Assembly (NCBI RefSeq): GCF_905475395.1
Contig: NC_058337.1
Location: 88,034,368-88,098,367, forward strand
Reading direction: 5' to 3'
Length of the DNA stretch: 64,000 bases
DNA from: Chrysoperla carnea
Taxonomy: Eukaryota; Arthropoda; Insecta; Neuroptera; Chrysopidae
Below, piece after piece: positions 12,516-24,759 of this stretch; positions within the stretch are counted from its first letter, which is position 1, and each line of letters opens with the position of its first letter. A model generated the notes under the pieces. The model was not told the origin of the DNA. It made no database searches and worked only from the letters and a program-made list of their open reading frames with translations. The translations under genes were made by a program, and so were the position numbers.

Positions 12516-13517
12516 CAGAGTGATGGGTTACACTTTTTAAGACATTTTACCGGAATTTCAACTTTTAACTCAACCTACTACAAATTGACAAATAGAGCCC
12601 ATACTCAATATTTTGCATAGCGTCAGAGGTTGTTGAAGACATCGAAGAAGATGGTCTTGACTCAAATTTACTAAAAATTCATTAAAATATTTGAATACAT
12701 AACAAAATTAAATTGTCAATTTGTCCAGTTTTTACATTCCATAGCACACTAGTCATAAATTTAAAAAATAAACTTTTATAACTAGTATGCTATGAAATGT
12801 AAAAACTGGACAAATTGATAATTTAGTAAAGTTATATTTATGTATTCAAATTTTTCAATAAACTTTTGTAATAAATTTGAATAAAGACCAGAATAATGAA
12901 AAAATTAAAAATTCGAACTTTATCAGGAAAATCGATATTCGTTGTATGCGTAGTCATGGTAGGGACAATAAAATCGATGCCAGCGCTTCTAGTGAAAAAT
13001 TTTGGTGATAAAGGAGGCTGTTATGACTAATTTGCAGTTCTTTACATGTTAATCTTATAGAAAATGTCAAATTAAAATTATTGAAAAACACTGATTAATT
13101 AAACTTAATGCATTAAAAATTGTGAAAATAAGAAATCAAATTTCACAAATATTATTTTTCAAATATAAATTATCATAATTATTTATTTAAATTTGTGAGA
13201 CAATAATATTAAATTTTCAATGTAAGTCATAAATGCAATCCATAAAATAATTATATATGCATTCATACAATTCTATAATTAAGTGGTGTATCGTTACCAT
13301 GGAAACGCCTCCAATAAAACTCACGCACGATGCGAATATGGGTATAATAAAATATTCTAAGCCACTTTTTCTAATATTTTTTCCGATATCTCTAACCATC
13401 TTTAGCGGGAGAATAAATATTAAGTATAATCGGCCCTATTTATAAATTTGTTGTAGACTGGGTTAAAAGTTCAAATTCCGGTTAAGTGTCTTAAAAAGGG
13501 TGTGACCCATCACCCTG
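12516..13517. mobile_element. 1-kb TA-flanked element with ~85-bp terminal inverted repeats
   Basis: The left end CAGAGTGATGGGTTACAC and the right end inverse CAGGGTGATGGGTCACAC continue as matching arms through TTTTTAAGACA, CCGGAATTT and ACTTTTAAC to about 12602 and 13428. TA dinucleotides flank both ends (12514-12515 and 13518-13519). The interior has no transposase. Tc1/mariner-superfamily non-autonomous element by target site and terminus; a second palindrome (12649-12892) lies inside it. Confidence 0.8.
12649..12892. repeat. palindrome nested inside the 12516-13517 element
   Basis: Arms of about 110 bp (12649-12760 and 12779-12892) are inverted copies around an 18-bp AT-rich centre. The inner parts match best: CAATTTGTCCAGTTTTTACA against its inverse, followed by the CTAGT core. 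Either a separate fold-back insertion or an internal palindrome of the host element. Confidence 0.75.
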
Positions 13518-14431
13518 TATGTGCAAAATTTCAAATGACTATTCCTATAAATAACGAAAATATGAAGATGTCTTCATCTTAAGTGTGACATAGTAGTGTA
13601 GACTATAGAGTATTATTGTAATTTCCGTCAGATTGTAAACTGGCTACAAAAATACTCAAAAAAACTCTCAACGCCTGTAAAAAAATGTATGGTATGTTTA
13701 GTTGGTCTGAGTCGAGTTGGGATGGGTTGAGGTAGTTTTTGGCGCTTTTTTTGGACGTCAAATTTACAATTTCTAGTTAGCTTACAATATGACGAAAATA
13801 AAATATTACGGTAACAAATATACATTTTACGTATTTTTTTCCTTAAAAAAACAATAACAAATTTTGAATTAGATGGGTTTGGATAAAGAATGGCAAATAT
13901 TATTTCGTGTTTGGCTAACTGTACAATAAATGGTAAATTAACTTCAAAGAACTACAGTTTATATTATGAATTGTAATTGTAATAACACCTGTCTATAAGA
14001 TATGTTCTTTATTATAAGGAGCAAGCCATACTTGTTAACCTCATAAAGTTTTGATGTGTAATCAATCCTGCGGTAAATAATTAAATATATTTATTTATTT
14101 TTACTTCTTATAAACTGTAATTAACCATTAAGTTAGGTTTATTGGATTACAATGGATTATTTTTTTATTTATCTAAACTGTATCTACTTAGAATTTATGG
14201 TGAAGTTTATAGAGCTCACTAATTTAATAAATAATTTATATAGAAAGTTTTTATATAAACATGGCCTTCGAACAAAACAAAGTAATTTATTTCTTTTTAT
14301 TAGTCTTTTAGGATTAGTCCTTTATTTATAACTTAGGTTATTTATTTATTTTATGTTTTAACGTTGATATATAACTGTTAATTTTATACTCAACAGAAAT
14401 TTTATTCGAAAAATGATTTCTGAAATAATTT

Positions 14432-14580
14432 TGGAATTTCCATTTTCTAATTTAGATTTTGTTCATGTTTTGGATTTATTTGTAACAAGTCAAAATTTAA
14501 GTAATCGTAATTTCCATTATCATATTTAGATCTTGTTCATGTTTTGGAGTTATTTGCAACAAGTCACAAATTTATATCAT
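14432..14580 (+). repeat. tandem duplication, period 73 bp
   Basis: Two adjacent copies share AATTTCCATT, TTTAGAT.TTGTTCATGTTTTGG and TTATTTG.AACAAGTCA with few differences. The identical GTTCATGTTTTGGA words start at 14461 and 14534. Nothing suggests a function. Confidence 0.75.
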
Positions 14581-15112
14581 CGGCCCTTTTTTAGTACGAG
14601 GTCCTTTTTAATTGTGCCAGCGAATGGGCCACATATTCAATATTGTAATTCGAATAAGAAGATAAATTTAAAAAAAATACAAAAATAACTTTCTCCGGCA
14701 CACTACAAAATGAATGTTTTCCGCTGTCCTGAAAATTTTAATCTTTGTGCTGTCGAACGACGGAAACTCGGTTTTGTCAATAAAAAAGTTTATTCTTCAT
14801 TTTAAGTTTTTGGCATAACTTAATCTTTGCTAGGCGCCGTACTTAAAAAGGAAAAATTTTCTCAGTTGCTTTGTTCAGCGTTTTTTAAATATCCTAGGAT
14901 TATATATTTTTAATTTTTGAGTGCATTTCGGAGCTTCTCTCCAAATCACGGGAAAAGCAACGGCTGAGCTAGTTTGATTGGCATAATATAATATTATATA
15001 GAGTTAGTTTAATCTTGCTAGAGCAGAGAAGAAATGATCATTAAAATTTCAGTATTCTGTATAAGAGTATTTTAAAAAAAAAGATTTTTATTATAGTATA
15101 ATAAAACATAAA

Positions 15113-15160
15113 AACCGGTCAAGTGCGAATCGGACTCGCACACGAAGGGTTCCATACTAT
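15113..15160 (+). repeat. GC-rich dispersed repeat fragment
   Basis: The stretch ACCGGTCAAGTGCGAATCGG followed by ACTCGCACACGAAGGGTTCC is markedly GC-richer than its surroundings. It resembles a short sequence repeated very widely in insect genomes (consensus CGGCCAAGTGCGAGTCGGAC). I know it as a recurrent repeat but not its element class. Confidence 0.5.
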
Positions 15161-15312
15161 TGTAGAAATTATTACACTATGTAATTTTTTGTTTATACAA
15201 AAAACAAGAGATTCGTTATAACAATATGTAATTAGGAATTAATCTAATGGAATATATATGTTTACTTATGACGCACACACTTCAAGTATGCATTCCAAGT
15301 AAGCTACTGGTG

Positions 15313-15808
15313 GAGAGCCGTAAGATTTATACCTCGGAATCCAGGACCAGTCAATGAAAATATACTATAAAAAAACCATGAAAATGAAAAAAGTTTCAAA
15401 TCATTTGCATGAAAATTGACGAAGATGTAATGAAAACAAGGTTTCTCGTACCTTTCTTTTTATGTTTTGTTCATTACAAAAATTGATGAATTTACCACGA
15501 GAACTAAATCAATGCTTGCCGCTTTCCAATTAACTTTAGGTACTGACAACCTGTTCAAAAAGTTCTAGCAGGTTCGGATATATATTTTTTCAAATATTAC
15601 AATTTAAATGAAAAAATTTTTACGAAAAATACAAAAAAAAAAATTGTTTATCATTAAATTCACTCGAAAAATAATAAAGTTACAGAAAAAAGTTTTGAAG
15701 GGAAAAATTTATGTCAGTTTTAAACAATACATTCGAACAGTTTTTATAAAGATTCAGTGACTGGCCCTGGATCCCGAAATTTTAAGGTATTTATGCCTTT
15801 TGGCTCTC
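15313..15808. mobile_element. inverted-repeat element, boundaries approximate
   Basis: The left arm (15313-15358) reads GAGAGCCGTAAGATTTATAC, then a block ending ATCCAGGACCAGTCAATGAA. The inverse of 15753-15808 reads GAGAGCC, TAAATACCT, then ATCCAGGGCCAGTCACTGAA. About 400 bp of AT-rich non-coding DNA lies between. Ends probably extend further outward. Confidence 0.6.
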
Positions 15809-16037
15809 TATTATACCATACAGAATACTTATTCAAATTTTAACTGTCATTTCGTAACGGATTAGGCTGTCAATAGTATTTCATTATTCGTTATAATTTT
15901 GTTGACAAAACTTTAAACCGTCATATTTTAATTTTTGATATCATATACAAATATTCATTTTTCCAAAACACTAATAATTACAGTTTATAAGAAATAATTC
16001 AAGCATATGAAAATTTGTACTAAAGCTTAAAATCATA

Positions 16038-16119
16038 ATTACTGCTCCAATGATTTAGAATTATCGTTGAAGATCATTATTACTGCTCCAATGATTTAGA
16101 ATTATCGTTGAAGAACCCA
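16038..16119 (+). repeat. perfect tandem duplication, period 41 bp
   Basis: The word ACTGCTCCAATGATTTAGAA, followed by TTATCGTTGAAGA, occurs at 16041 and again at 16082 without mismatch, so the duplication is recent compared with other repeats here. Confidence 0.9.
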
Positions 16120-16398
16120 CGCTTGTAACAATTTAGATTGACGAGAACATGAAATTTACTTACAGTATTTCATTACGAGTCGTATTCGATAGCAGGGATG
16201 ATTCTGTTTCAGGTATTTTTAGTCTGGGTAAAATAATATCAACTGTGCTTATTTAATTTATTGCTATTGGAATGAAATACAAAACGTAATGAAATACTCT
16301 AAATTGAAACTGTTTTCAACATTCCTGATACTTCAATAGATCACATGTTAATAGTTTATAAACATAATTATCAAGATCTGTCTACAAGCCTGTGGTTA

Positions 16399-16725
16399 AT
16401 GGTACGAGAGCTGGCAGTGTTATCAAAGTTTATTTTGAGACGGTTGAATTTTGGATATTTCTTTTTTTATTGAACTTACATAGGGATGATGAAGTATTTG
16501 TTGAATTGATGCGAGATAAGTGACCTGCAAAACTTCTACCACATTACAATTTATATTTCTAAAATTATTTGAAAAATTATTTAAAAAATCGGAAAATTTT
16601 CCGGAAATGCGATTTAGTAAACGCAGTACATTATCCCAAACTAATTTCAATAAAAAAAAAGAAATATCCAAAATCCATCCGTCTTGAAATCAACTTTTTC
16701 GTGACGTTGCCAGCTCTTATACCAT
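16399..16725. mobile_element. fold-back MITE, 327 bp
   Basis: Both ends begin ATGGTA..AGAGCTGGCA and continue as about 80-bp arms sharing GACGG.TG.ATTTTGGATA and TTTCTTTTTTTATTGAA. The open frame in 16423-16671 on the minus strand is only the element read through. Short interior, no coding. Confidence 0.75.
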
Positions 16726-17288
16726 AAGGATAATCATTTGAGATATTTGAAGAATGTTTGTATCTAGATACATAACAAAACATTACAAAACTTAAACAAC
16801 ACTGATTGGAACTATAATCAACTTCTTCTTTATTTAGAATGTACCTTCTATTAGTTTCATGATTTGGAATAAAAATATTTAGATATATTTTATTTACATA
16901 GACTAAGAGCCAAGAAGAAAATTTCCATTAAATTTAAAGGCAAAAATGTCATTAAAATTTGCTAAATTTTCAAAAAGCCAATTTGCATCAGAAAATTTTT
17001 AACTAACTTAAAGGAATCACAATTAGTAAAACTATATACGGTTACTTTAAATCAGAAAAAAACTTTTCTCATATAAATTGGCATTTTTATGTTAATTTAA
17101 CTTTTCTTAAAATAATATGTAAAAATAATTATTCGATGGAAAATTTTATTTCACCTATTGACGCCGTGTATAATTTAAGTTATATTATATGAGGTGTCCA
17201 TGAGTATCCTATTCGAAAAGCTCTAAAAACTCTTAGAAGCAAAATTTAGCTTGAATTTATTATACTATGGCACGGTTAGACTATCAGT

Positions 17289-17706
17289 TTGTGACAGAAA
17301 AAACATATTATTTTACAGTCTGCCAATAATAGGGGACATATATACAGCCACAAGCAACAGAAAAATGTATAAAATAACTTGTCCAATAAAATGAAGATTT
17401 AAAATACCATCAAAACGGAAGCCTGAATTTTTCAATATAAGTTCGTTTTGACATAAATTTGAAGTATACATAGTTTAAAAAAATATTGAATTCTATTAAG
17501 GGGATAGAAAAACAATAAAATCTACCCCCAAAATTACTTTTTTGAAAATATCTCGAAAACATACGAAGATATGGAAACAAGTTTAAAAAAAAAACGTATT
17601 TGCAATATAAACAGAGATATTTGCATTTGATTGTGACTGTATATACATCCCCCACCCCTATTATTTACAGACTGTAATAAATTGATTATTTTTTTCTGTC
17701 ACTAGC
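17289..17706. mobile_element. MITE with 8-bp duplication, family member 1
   Basis: Ends carry GTGACAGAAAAAA followed by an AT-rich block, TACAGTCTG and AATAATAGGGG on both arms. CTATCAGT flanks it on both sides (17281-17288 and 17707-17714), consistent with an 8-bp target-site duplication. The interior is non-coding. A second member of the same family is at 28349-28948. An 8-bp site suggests a hAT-like relationship. Confidence 0.7.
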
Positions 17707-18524
17707 TATCAGTGTATATTCTTCGAGCGTTGTTGAGTTCAAAACACGTTTCGATTAATTGGAAACACGGCGAATACGAATATTTTTCTACTGTTGGCTC
17801 TTGGTCTAATAAGGCTTGTTCTGTTTCAAATAAAATATTAGTTTCAATTAAAATGATAATAAAATCGAAATTAAAAATATTGCTATTTGTTTTACTGAAC
17901 GTATGTAAGCTCAATATTAAATTATATTTTGCTAAATTGGCAAAAAAGGGTATAATATATAATAAGTTATAAGTATTGAATATCGTTTTCACATTTAATG
18001 TAAACGATAATAATATCAACTCTCAGGGGTTTTTTTATTGGTATTTTCTCTTACTCATACAATATTGATGTAAATGTTTTTAAGTGAGTCATAAGAAAAT
18101 ACCCGATACCCGATGGATGTTATATTCGATCGGGGTGATATTTGCATTTAACACGTAACTGGATATTTAAAACACTTGGAAGGATATTTATTTTATTACT
18201 TTGAGTGTTATTTTTCTTCCTCCATTTTTACAGGATGATGTGAGAAAATAATTTTCCTCTCAACAATTTAACAATTCAATTCCATACTGACCATTAAAAA
18301 TTATTTTAACGTTTTAATGTAGGTATTAATTTTTTCGATGTTCAAATGGTTTTTTTAATTCCTAATAATCTGAACAAATCCAGTTGGAACACCCCTGGTT
18401 TTTATTGAGTCCTGATTATCGATGCTACTGTCTATTGGTGGACGAATTTGACTTGAGCTCATGATTTTTAGACGAAATAAAAATGTTAGCAATTATGACT
18501 TCATAATTTCATGTTTACTACGTA

Positions 18525-19396
18525 CAGGGTGGACCATTTTAATCTATTATGGATAATGGCTCATTTTTTAGTTAATCAAAAAATAACTTACACAAAAGTT
18601 ACCGAGTTTGATGGAGGACTTCATGCTCTGACATCATATTGGACCTAGTTCTGCGAGTTGCTTTAATAGTCAATTTATAGATCCTAAAAGGTGTGAGGTA
18701 GAACACTTTAAATTAGAAAGATGATCCTTATAAAATATAACATTTTTTATTTAAGACATTTTTTCGAAAATCGTTAGCTAACGAAGGAAATGCTTCTTAA
18801 AAATATGTCATTAATACATTTAATCGAAAGAAAACACGTTAGCGAGAGAAAAATGGTTTAGTCAAAAGTTATCAAGGGCAATAGAAGACACTCGCCTGTG
18901 TCCATGACTTTGACCTGAAATTCAAGTTTCATAGTCATTAGAGCTTGATCTTCAAATGATCTTGAAAATTTACCTGGCCTTAAAAGTTATTAACGCAGAT
19001 GAATGACTTTTATTGTCCTAAAGTTAGCGTATTTTCATTTGACATTTTTCTAAAGTCAACGTATTTTCTTTCGATTAAATGCAACAATGACATAGTTTTA
19101 AATCACATTTCTTCTGAAAGCTAACGATTTTCGAAAAAATGATTTAAATAAAAAATGTTAGTTTTTTATGAGGATCAACTTTATAATTTAAAGTGTTATT
19201 CTATCTCTTGTTTTTTAGAATCTAAATTGACTAAGAAAACCAACCCGGAGAAGTAGGTCCAATCGCAATTATGTCAGAACATAACGTCCCCACATAAAAT
19301 TCTACAATTTTTGTATAAATAATTTTTTGATTGGTTTGATTGGTTAACTACAAAAGGAGGTATTAGCCGTAATAGATTAAAATGATCCACCTTATG
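18525..19396. mobile_element. 872-bp TA-flanked element with ~330-bp terminal inverted repeats
   Basis: The left end CAGGGTGGACCATTTTAATC and the right end inverse (CATAAGGTGGATCATTTTAATC, one indel) start long arms up to about 18860 and from about 19060. Shared blocks include AAAATCGTTAGCT, TTTAATCGAAAGAAAA and ATTTATTTAAATCA-like words. TA flanks both ends (18523-18524, 19397-19398). Partial relatives occur at about 21495-21580 and, inverted, at 63722-63860. No transposase is present; Tc1/mariner-type non-autonomous element is likely. Confidence 0.75.
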
Positions 19397-20103
19397 TATA
19401 AAGAACACATGGAAAAATTAAATCTTTTTTAAAGTAACACATAATAATTTTTTTATTTTAGAATTAAAAAATTTTCAGTCTTTTTGGTAACGATTTAATA
19501 AAAAAAAACACTACGTCTAAAGTCACAGCAAAACTTCTTTTGCAAACTTGATATTTTGGTTCTTGCTGGCAAAAATCATTCCAGTAAAATCGCATAAATG
19601 CTGTCACCACGACTATAAAGTACTAAGAAATTAATAACTATTCTCTCCTCTCCAAATTTGCATGATATTAATGTGGTTGCTGACAAGCAAGTCTGTACAT
19701 TTTTTGATGACCTGGTGAAAACTAACTTTGAGAATATTTTGAAAAAAAATGGAAGAAAAATGAAGCTATTTGAATAGCTAAATCTTTTTCATGAAAATAT
19801 AAAATAAATATGCTCATTATACTTAGGGGAAAACTATTTTTAATTTAAATTTTTTTAAACATTCAAAATAAAAAAATGCACTTGACAATTCAAATTCTGT
19901 AAGAATATTTTTAAAAAGAAATTAAAATTATATTTTTATTTTTATTACTTTTCAAAAAAAAAAAAGTATAAATAAATATAAAATTCATAAAATATTTATT
20001 TTCTCGTGTACATTGTTATAAAAATACACAAGTATTCGGAAAATTATTTTTTATTTTTTAAATTATGGATAGTACTTTTTTTTGCTTCTAAAAATATAAA
20101 AAT

Positions 20104-20655
20104 AAAACAAGTGAAAACAAACAATTGACTGAATTAATTGTTGAAATACCATGTAAAGACAGTGTTGATTACTCTGTCACATTACACATATATACATGCC
20201 ACACATATATAACTGATATTCCTATAACATTCATACCATACAATTTGCATATAATTTACGCTTTCACGAGTAAACAGTGATACGGGTAAAAAATGTTTCA
20301 AACAAAAGTTGTTTATTTTTTTATAAGGAACATTTTTTACATTTAAACTTTTGTTCTACATCCAACAACAGCCAATCCACCTATGTTGCACATTTACGAA
20401 CTCGACCTCACTTTTTTCACGCTATAAAAATTTCAGATTGATATATTTTTTCGTTTTTGAGTAATCGTGATGACAGATGGCCAGATGGACACACGACAGA
20501 CGACAGACAGACAGACAACCGGAAATTAAGTGATTTTATGAACACCTATACCAAAATTTTGTTCATAGCATTAATATTTTTAAGCGTTACAAACTTGGGA
20601 CTAAACTTAGTATACCTTGGTATATTTCATATACATGGTATAATAAATGATATGT
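20104..20655 (+). mobile_element. repeat copy A of a tail-to-tail pair
   Basis: The copy starts AACAAGTGAAAACAAACAAT, TGACTGAATTAATTGTTGAA and ends with AAACTTAGTATACCTTGGTA then TTCATATACATGGTATAATA. It includes a GACAGACAGACAGACAACC microsatellite-like tract at about 20497-20520. The inverted partner lies at 20814-21165. A 66-codon frame here (20457-20657) is repeat read-through. The AT-rich, tandem-like ATGGTATAATA tail resembles a retroelement 3' end, but no coding domain is visible. Confidence 0.65.
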
Positions 20656-20813
20656 AAATGAGATTAAATAAAATTGTTTTTTGTTCAATGACACAGAAAC
20701 TACTGTAAGTATATATTTTTTATACTATAGAATGTATATGTTTTATATTTTCACAAATAATAGAGTTGTTATGTAAAATAGATTATTTATTCAGAATGTA
20801 GCAGGAAAAAAAA

Positions 20814-21165
20814 TTATTATACCATGGATATGAAATATACCAAGGTATACTAAGTTTAATCCCAAGTTTGTAACGCTTAAAAATATTGATGCTATGAACA
20901 AAATTTTCGTATAGGTGTGTTCACAAAATCACCTAATTAGTCCATTTTCGGTTATCTGTTCGTCTGTCTGTCTGTCTGTCAACACAATAACTCAAAAAAA
21001 AATTTTCCCGTGAGAGCGCAAATTATATATGTAGTATGTATTATATGGGAATATCAGTTGTATATGTGTGACATGTATGTATTTGTAATGTGACATAGTT
21101 ATCAACACAGTCATGGTATTTCAACAATTAACTAAGTAGTCAATTGTTTGTTGTCACTTGTTTTT
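20814..21165 (-). mobile_element. repeat copy B, inverted partner of copy A
   Basis: Read on the minus strand this begins AACAAGTGACAACAAACAAT and ends at the same GTATACCTTGGTATATTTCA tail. Compared with copy A it lacks an internal stretch of about 180 bp (corresponding to roughly 20285-20455) and carries its own GACAGACAGACAGACGAACA tract. The two tails face each other across about 150 bp. Confidence 0.65.
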
Positions 21166-21242
21166 ACAATACTTTCAGTTGTAGCCCGAAAGCTCTGTCA
21201 GGTCTTAAATCTAATATCACATTCGCCTATGACGGAAGATCA

Positions 21243-21335
21243 ATAAAAACAAGTGAAAACAAACAATTGACTGAGTTAATTGTTGGAATACCATGTATAG
21301 ACTGTGTTTATTAGACTGTCACATAATTTAAGTAT
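21243..21335 (+). repeat. terminal fragment of the same repeat family
   Basis: It contains AACAAGTGAAAACAAACAAT and TGACTGAGTTAATTGTTGGA, then TAGACTGTGTTTATTAGACT, matching the first 90 bp of copy A. It stops abruptly, so it is a truncated copy. Confidence 0.65.
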
Positions 21336-22346
21336 TTTACATAAAATTTTATCGCATTTAGTATTATACAAACCGAAATTGGTAAGAACTAAACGAAAAC
21401 TAAATTAGAAAATTGTTAATATTCTTTCGTCTAAATTTCGCAAAAATTGAATACATAAAAACATGCATAGGTAGAATTTTGTATTGACTGTCTGTTGAAT
21501 TTTTTCGGTTTTCAAAAAATATTTCCAATAAACATTTCTTTGAAAGGAGCAACTCTATAATTTAGAGTGACACCTATCTCTATTTTATGGGTTAAACCAA
21601 TGGGGCAACACAGGACAACTTCTAAAAAGAAAAAATCTTAAAGTTAAACTCTCCGTTTAAATTCAACAAATTCGATAAAAGTATGTTTAGATTGGTGAGT
21701 TGCCTTAAATAATATGAGCGTGTTGACTGTTCCCTTTTTTATTAAAGACACTGTATGTAATTCAAATTTGTAAATACGAATTTGGCATCCTATTTGATTA
21801 CAATTAATAAGTCATAATTTAATTACACTTCTAAGGTTCGAATTTCTAGTATGTTAAATTTTATAACAATGCATTAAGATTTTGAATTTTATGATGATAA
21901 TGCATTAAGATTCGCGTTGATAATTAATATTGAGCAAATATACAAAATGAAAAATAGCAATATTTAATATTGGGAATGATAATTAGAATAGAAAATATCT
22001 AGAAAATCTTATGCCTAAAAGAAAAATTTTTAAATTTTCCAAAATCTTTTGCTTTTTTTCTGATAGTACAAAAAAACAACACACACAACCAAATTCCTTT
22101 TATTTTTTGCAGTTCATACTATCAGTATCTCTCTATATGGCCGCTATTTAAAAAATGCATTTTGTTTTGCTAGATGGATACAAAAAAAGGCATAATTTTT
22201 TTGAAGTGTTATTGTGTTGGTAATACCGATAAAATGTATGAAATATGTTGTATAATATAATTTATTGTTTTGGATCACATAGAATTTCTTAACTAAAACA
22301 TGTTTTATCTTTTTTTTTTCTTGCTAACTTTCACACAAATACTTAG

Positions 22347-22505
22347 TTATTCACTTTATGGTCATGGCTACCGGTACGAATAACAATGTATCAACCAGTA
22401 CTACTTTATACCACCGAGGAGCATGGATGTTCGCTGACAACGTTCTATGTTCGAGTGGAGCAGCATGAACCAACACTTCTTATGATTAAAACATGTAATA
22501 ACGAA
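22347..22505 (+). CDS. sky: sky exon: start of TLDc domain
   Basis: This 53-codon exon, phase 0 at both ends, lies between an ACTTAG acceptor and a GAA|GTAAGT donor. It encodes LFTLWSWLPVRITMYQPVLL, then the EEHGCSL and QHEPTLLMIKTCNNE blocks. It aligns directly with human TBC1D24 IWSWVPERF, QPLLLFSS and GHEPTLLLIKTTQKE. This is the first strand-rich part of the TLDc domain, which in this family contributes to neuronal oxidative-stress protection and synaptic function. It sits 12.5 kb downstream of the cassette exon, after an intron crowded with mobile elements. Confidence 0.95.
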
Positions 22506-23889
22506 GTAAGTGTTGTGCTTTTTCTTATTAAGTATTCGATTTAGAAACAACCATGAAGTCTTTTCACACGGACGAATTACAAATCTCATTTACATATGAT
22601 GGATATAGAAATTCTCCTTGGTCTACAAATGCATTCGTTGGAAAATCTTTCAAAAATGAAAACGAGATCACGTTTAGTTGGGATTTCAGAACACTGCGGT
22701 TTAGATAAGAATAAAAGACTGACTGACACGACCAAGAAGAGGTCAGAGCCGTATTTTTCAATAGCTTGGAGACAGCTTTCGATGAATGGGTGAAAAATTT
22801 ACTAATGGGTATGTAATTTTCGGTTCCACTGAAATCGGAACACTTCCCAATCCAATTAACTACTATCAACATAGAAAGTTGGAAAATATCTTACTGGTAA
22901 CCAAGAATATTGCTTGATTATCTAAGAGGAGCAGCTTAGAGTAACGTAAATTACACTGAAGGTAGAAGAGGCAGGGATGATATTGGAAATTAAACAAATG
23001 TCACACATTAGCAAAAAACCTGAAGTATACTTTATTTTTGTCAATTTTATGCTCCTGAAATTAATTAGTTATAATTTCTTACGAGTTTTTCATAACACGT
23101 AACATAAGTCATTCGAAAATATTAGCACCAATTTTCTAGATTAGAAATTCCAAAATTTTTAATGAAATGACAAGTTTTAAAGTATCATCTTTTTTGTCGG
23201 AAACTATCTCGAAACTGTATCTGTATCTCGAAAACTACTCTTGAAAATTTTTGTGGCCGTGAAAACTTTTGATCAGAATGATCCAAGAAACATTTTAGAG
23301 TGGGTTAGAAAAATTTGCACAGAATGTCATTTTCCTATCTAATATTGCGGGTCCTTTGACAATAACGAGAACAGTATTGTTTAATGAATTTTAATTTAAG
23401 TACTAAAATTTTGCATTTTCCCTTCGAGCAAACTTTATAGATTTTAGCACTCCTGGCGTAATAATGGAAATATTTGCCCATTAAAAAGATATTGGAAGAC
23501 GTTTGCAATGAGATCCCACATAATGAGTTGCTCGAAAATAAAAATTGTTGTCCGCCAATTGGTAGTAGATTCTTCTTATGAGATATTACTGAGATATTAT
23601 TATTTTTCCCTCACTCCATTTTTGTTAGAAATTTTCTATAGATCTTTAAAAATAGAATAAGAGCATATTTTCTCTCCAAGCAAATAATATGCCATATATA
23701 CACTCTCGTAGCAGTTATTATTGTATATGTTTGATTTATTCTCAGTGTCCGAAAATTGGTCGAAAAGCATTTCCCATTAAAAAATTTGGGAAATTTTAAT
23801 ACAGTTACAACTTAAGTTCTCAAATATTTTTGGTATAATTTGAGGTTTCAGAATAAGATATTTAATGTAATCAAAATTTTATTTTATAG
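22506..23889 (+). other. sky intron, 1.4 kb
   Basis: It holds an open minus-strand frame of 102 codons (22564-22872) with no recognised similarity and no splice context. The rest is AT-rich and featureless. Confidence 0.5.
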
Positions 23890-24113
23890 GTGTTTGGAGC
23901 ATATTGTTCATCGAGATGGTATGAAAGAAATTTAAAAGATGACCGTGGTAACCGACAAGCATATTTTGGGACAGGTGAAACATTCTTGTTTTCACTGTAT
24001 CCTGAACGTGCCAAATATCCATGGGTGGGTATGGAAGGTGATCAAAAGAATTTGGGCCATGGGTCTGAATTATTCATGGCTGCTGATTCAAAAATGATAA
24101 CAATTGGAGGCGG
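23890..24113 (+). CDS. sky: sky exon: TLDc core
   Basis: This 224-nt exon follows TTTTATAG and ends in phase 2 at GGCGG|GTAAGA. It encodes VFGAYCSSRWYERN, the YFGTGETFLFSL block, the YPERAKYPWVGMEGD segment, ELFMAADSKM and ITIGG. These are the hallmark TLDc strands (human: VCGAYLSTDWSERN, FFGTGECFVFRL, SMFMAGGSDCLIVGGG). The chain is shorter than human TBC1D24 between the WVG segment and ELFMA, as is usual in insect proteins. The next exon supplies the third base of the split glycine codon. Confidence 0.96.
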
Positions 24114-24759
24114 GTAAGAATATTTAAAAAAATTAAATTTAAGTCATATTTAGTTTTAAAAATATCTTAATACCAAACGCTTTATAGTAACATTACGAAA
24201 TCGTAATATTCTTCCATTCATTTTTTATTAATGATTCAATGTTTATAGCCTCGTTAAAAAATCTCGTTGAGATTCATTTCTTTAAACTCCTAAGACATTA
24301 TATTTGATTGCTTCAAATTTGCAAAAATTTCTTAAAAGATATCATATTGACACAGTCATATTTTTTGTTTCGTCGCTTCTTTGTATAATTGAGAAGGATG
24401 AATTAACTTAATTACGGTTACATACAAGCCTGACTATGAAAGAAATTCCTCTAGCCTTTTGGTTTAAATGGGTTTCAATATCACAAAAGGTCGCAACTAG
24501 TCTTAAACGACGTATTTTGTAAAAATCTTCATTGAACCTCCACTCATTGAAAATCTGTCCACATAAATTTGAATAAATAGAATAAATTTGAACAGTATAT
24601 ACAGGACTATACACAAGCTATGTACCGTACATAGTTTTGTTTCTGACACATTTATTTTATCAAATTTTACTTGTGTCTTTCCCAACATAATGAAATATTT
24701 TGATGAATACTCTTGCGTTCATCTCTTTGAACTATATTCTTGAATTTGGAATGATGATT

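Larger units (their letters stand above)
9850..22346 (+). other. sky intron, 12.5 kb, element-dense
   Basis: At least seven inverted-repeat elements and three local duplications (listed individually) fill a large part of this intron. An (ATT)n tract lies at about 11853-11875. Remaining sequence is AT-rich with no recognised exon. Confidence 0.6.

Noticed and set aside
17702..18019. 105-codon minus-strand frame
   Set aside because: It overlaps the end of a MITE and consists of low-complexity AT-driven residues.
22564..22872. 102-codon minus-strand frame in a sky intron; the plus strand has short gag-like words
   Set aside because: No convincing domain, plus-strand frames broken by many stops, and no splice context. 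Chance or an unrecognisable relic.
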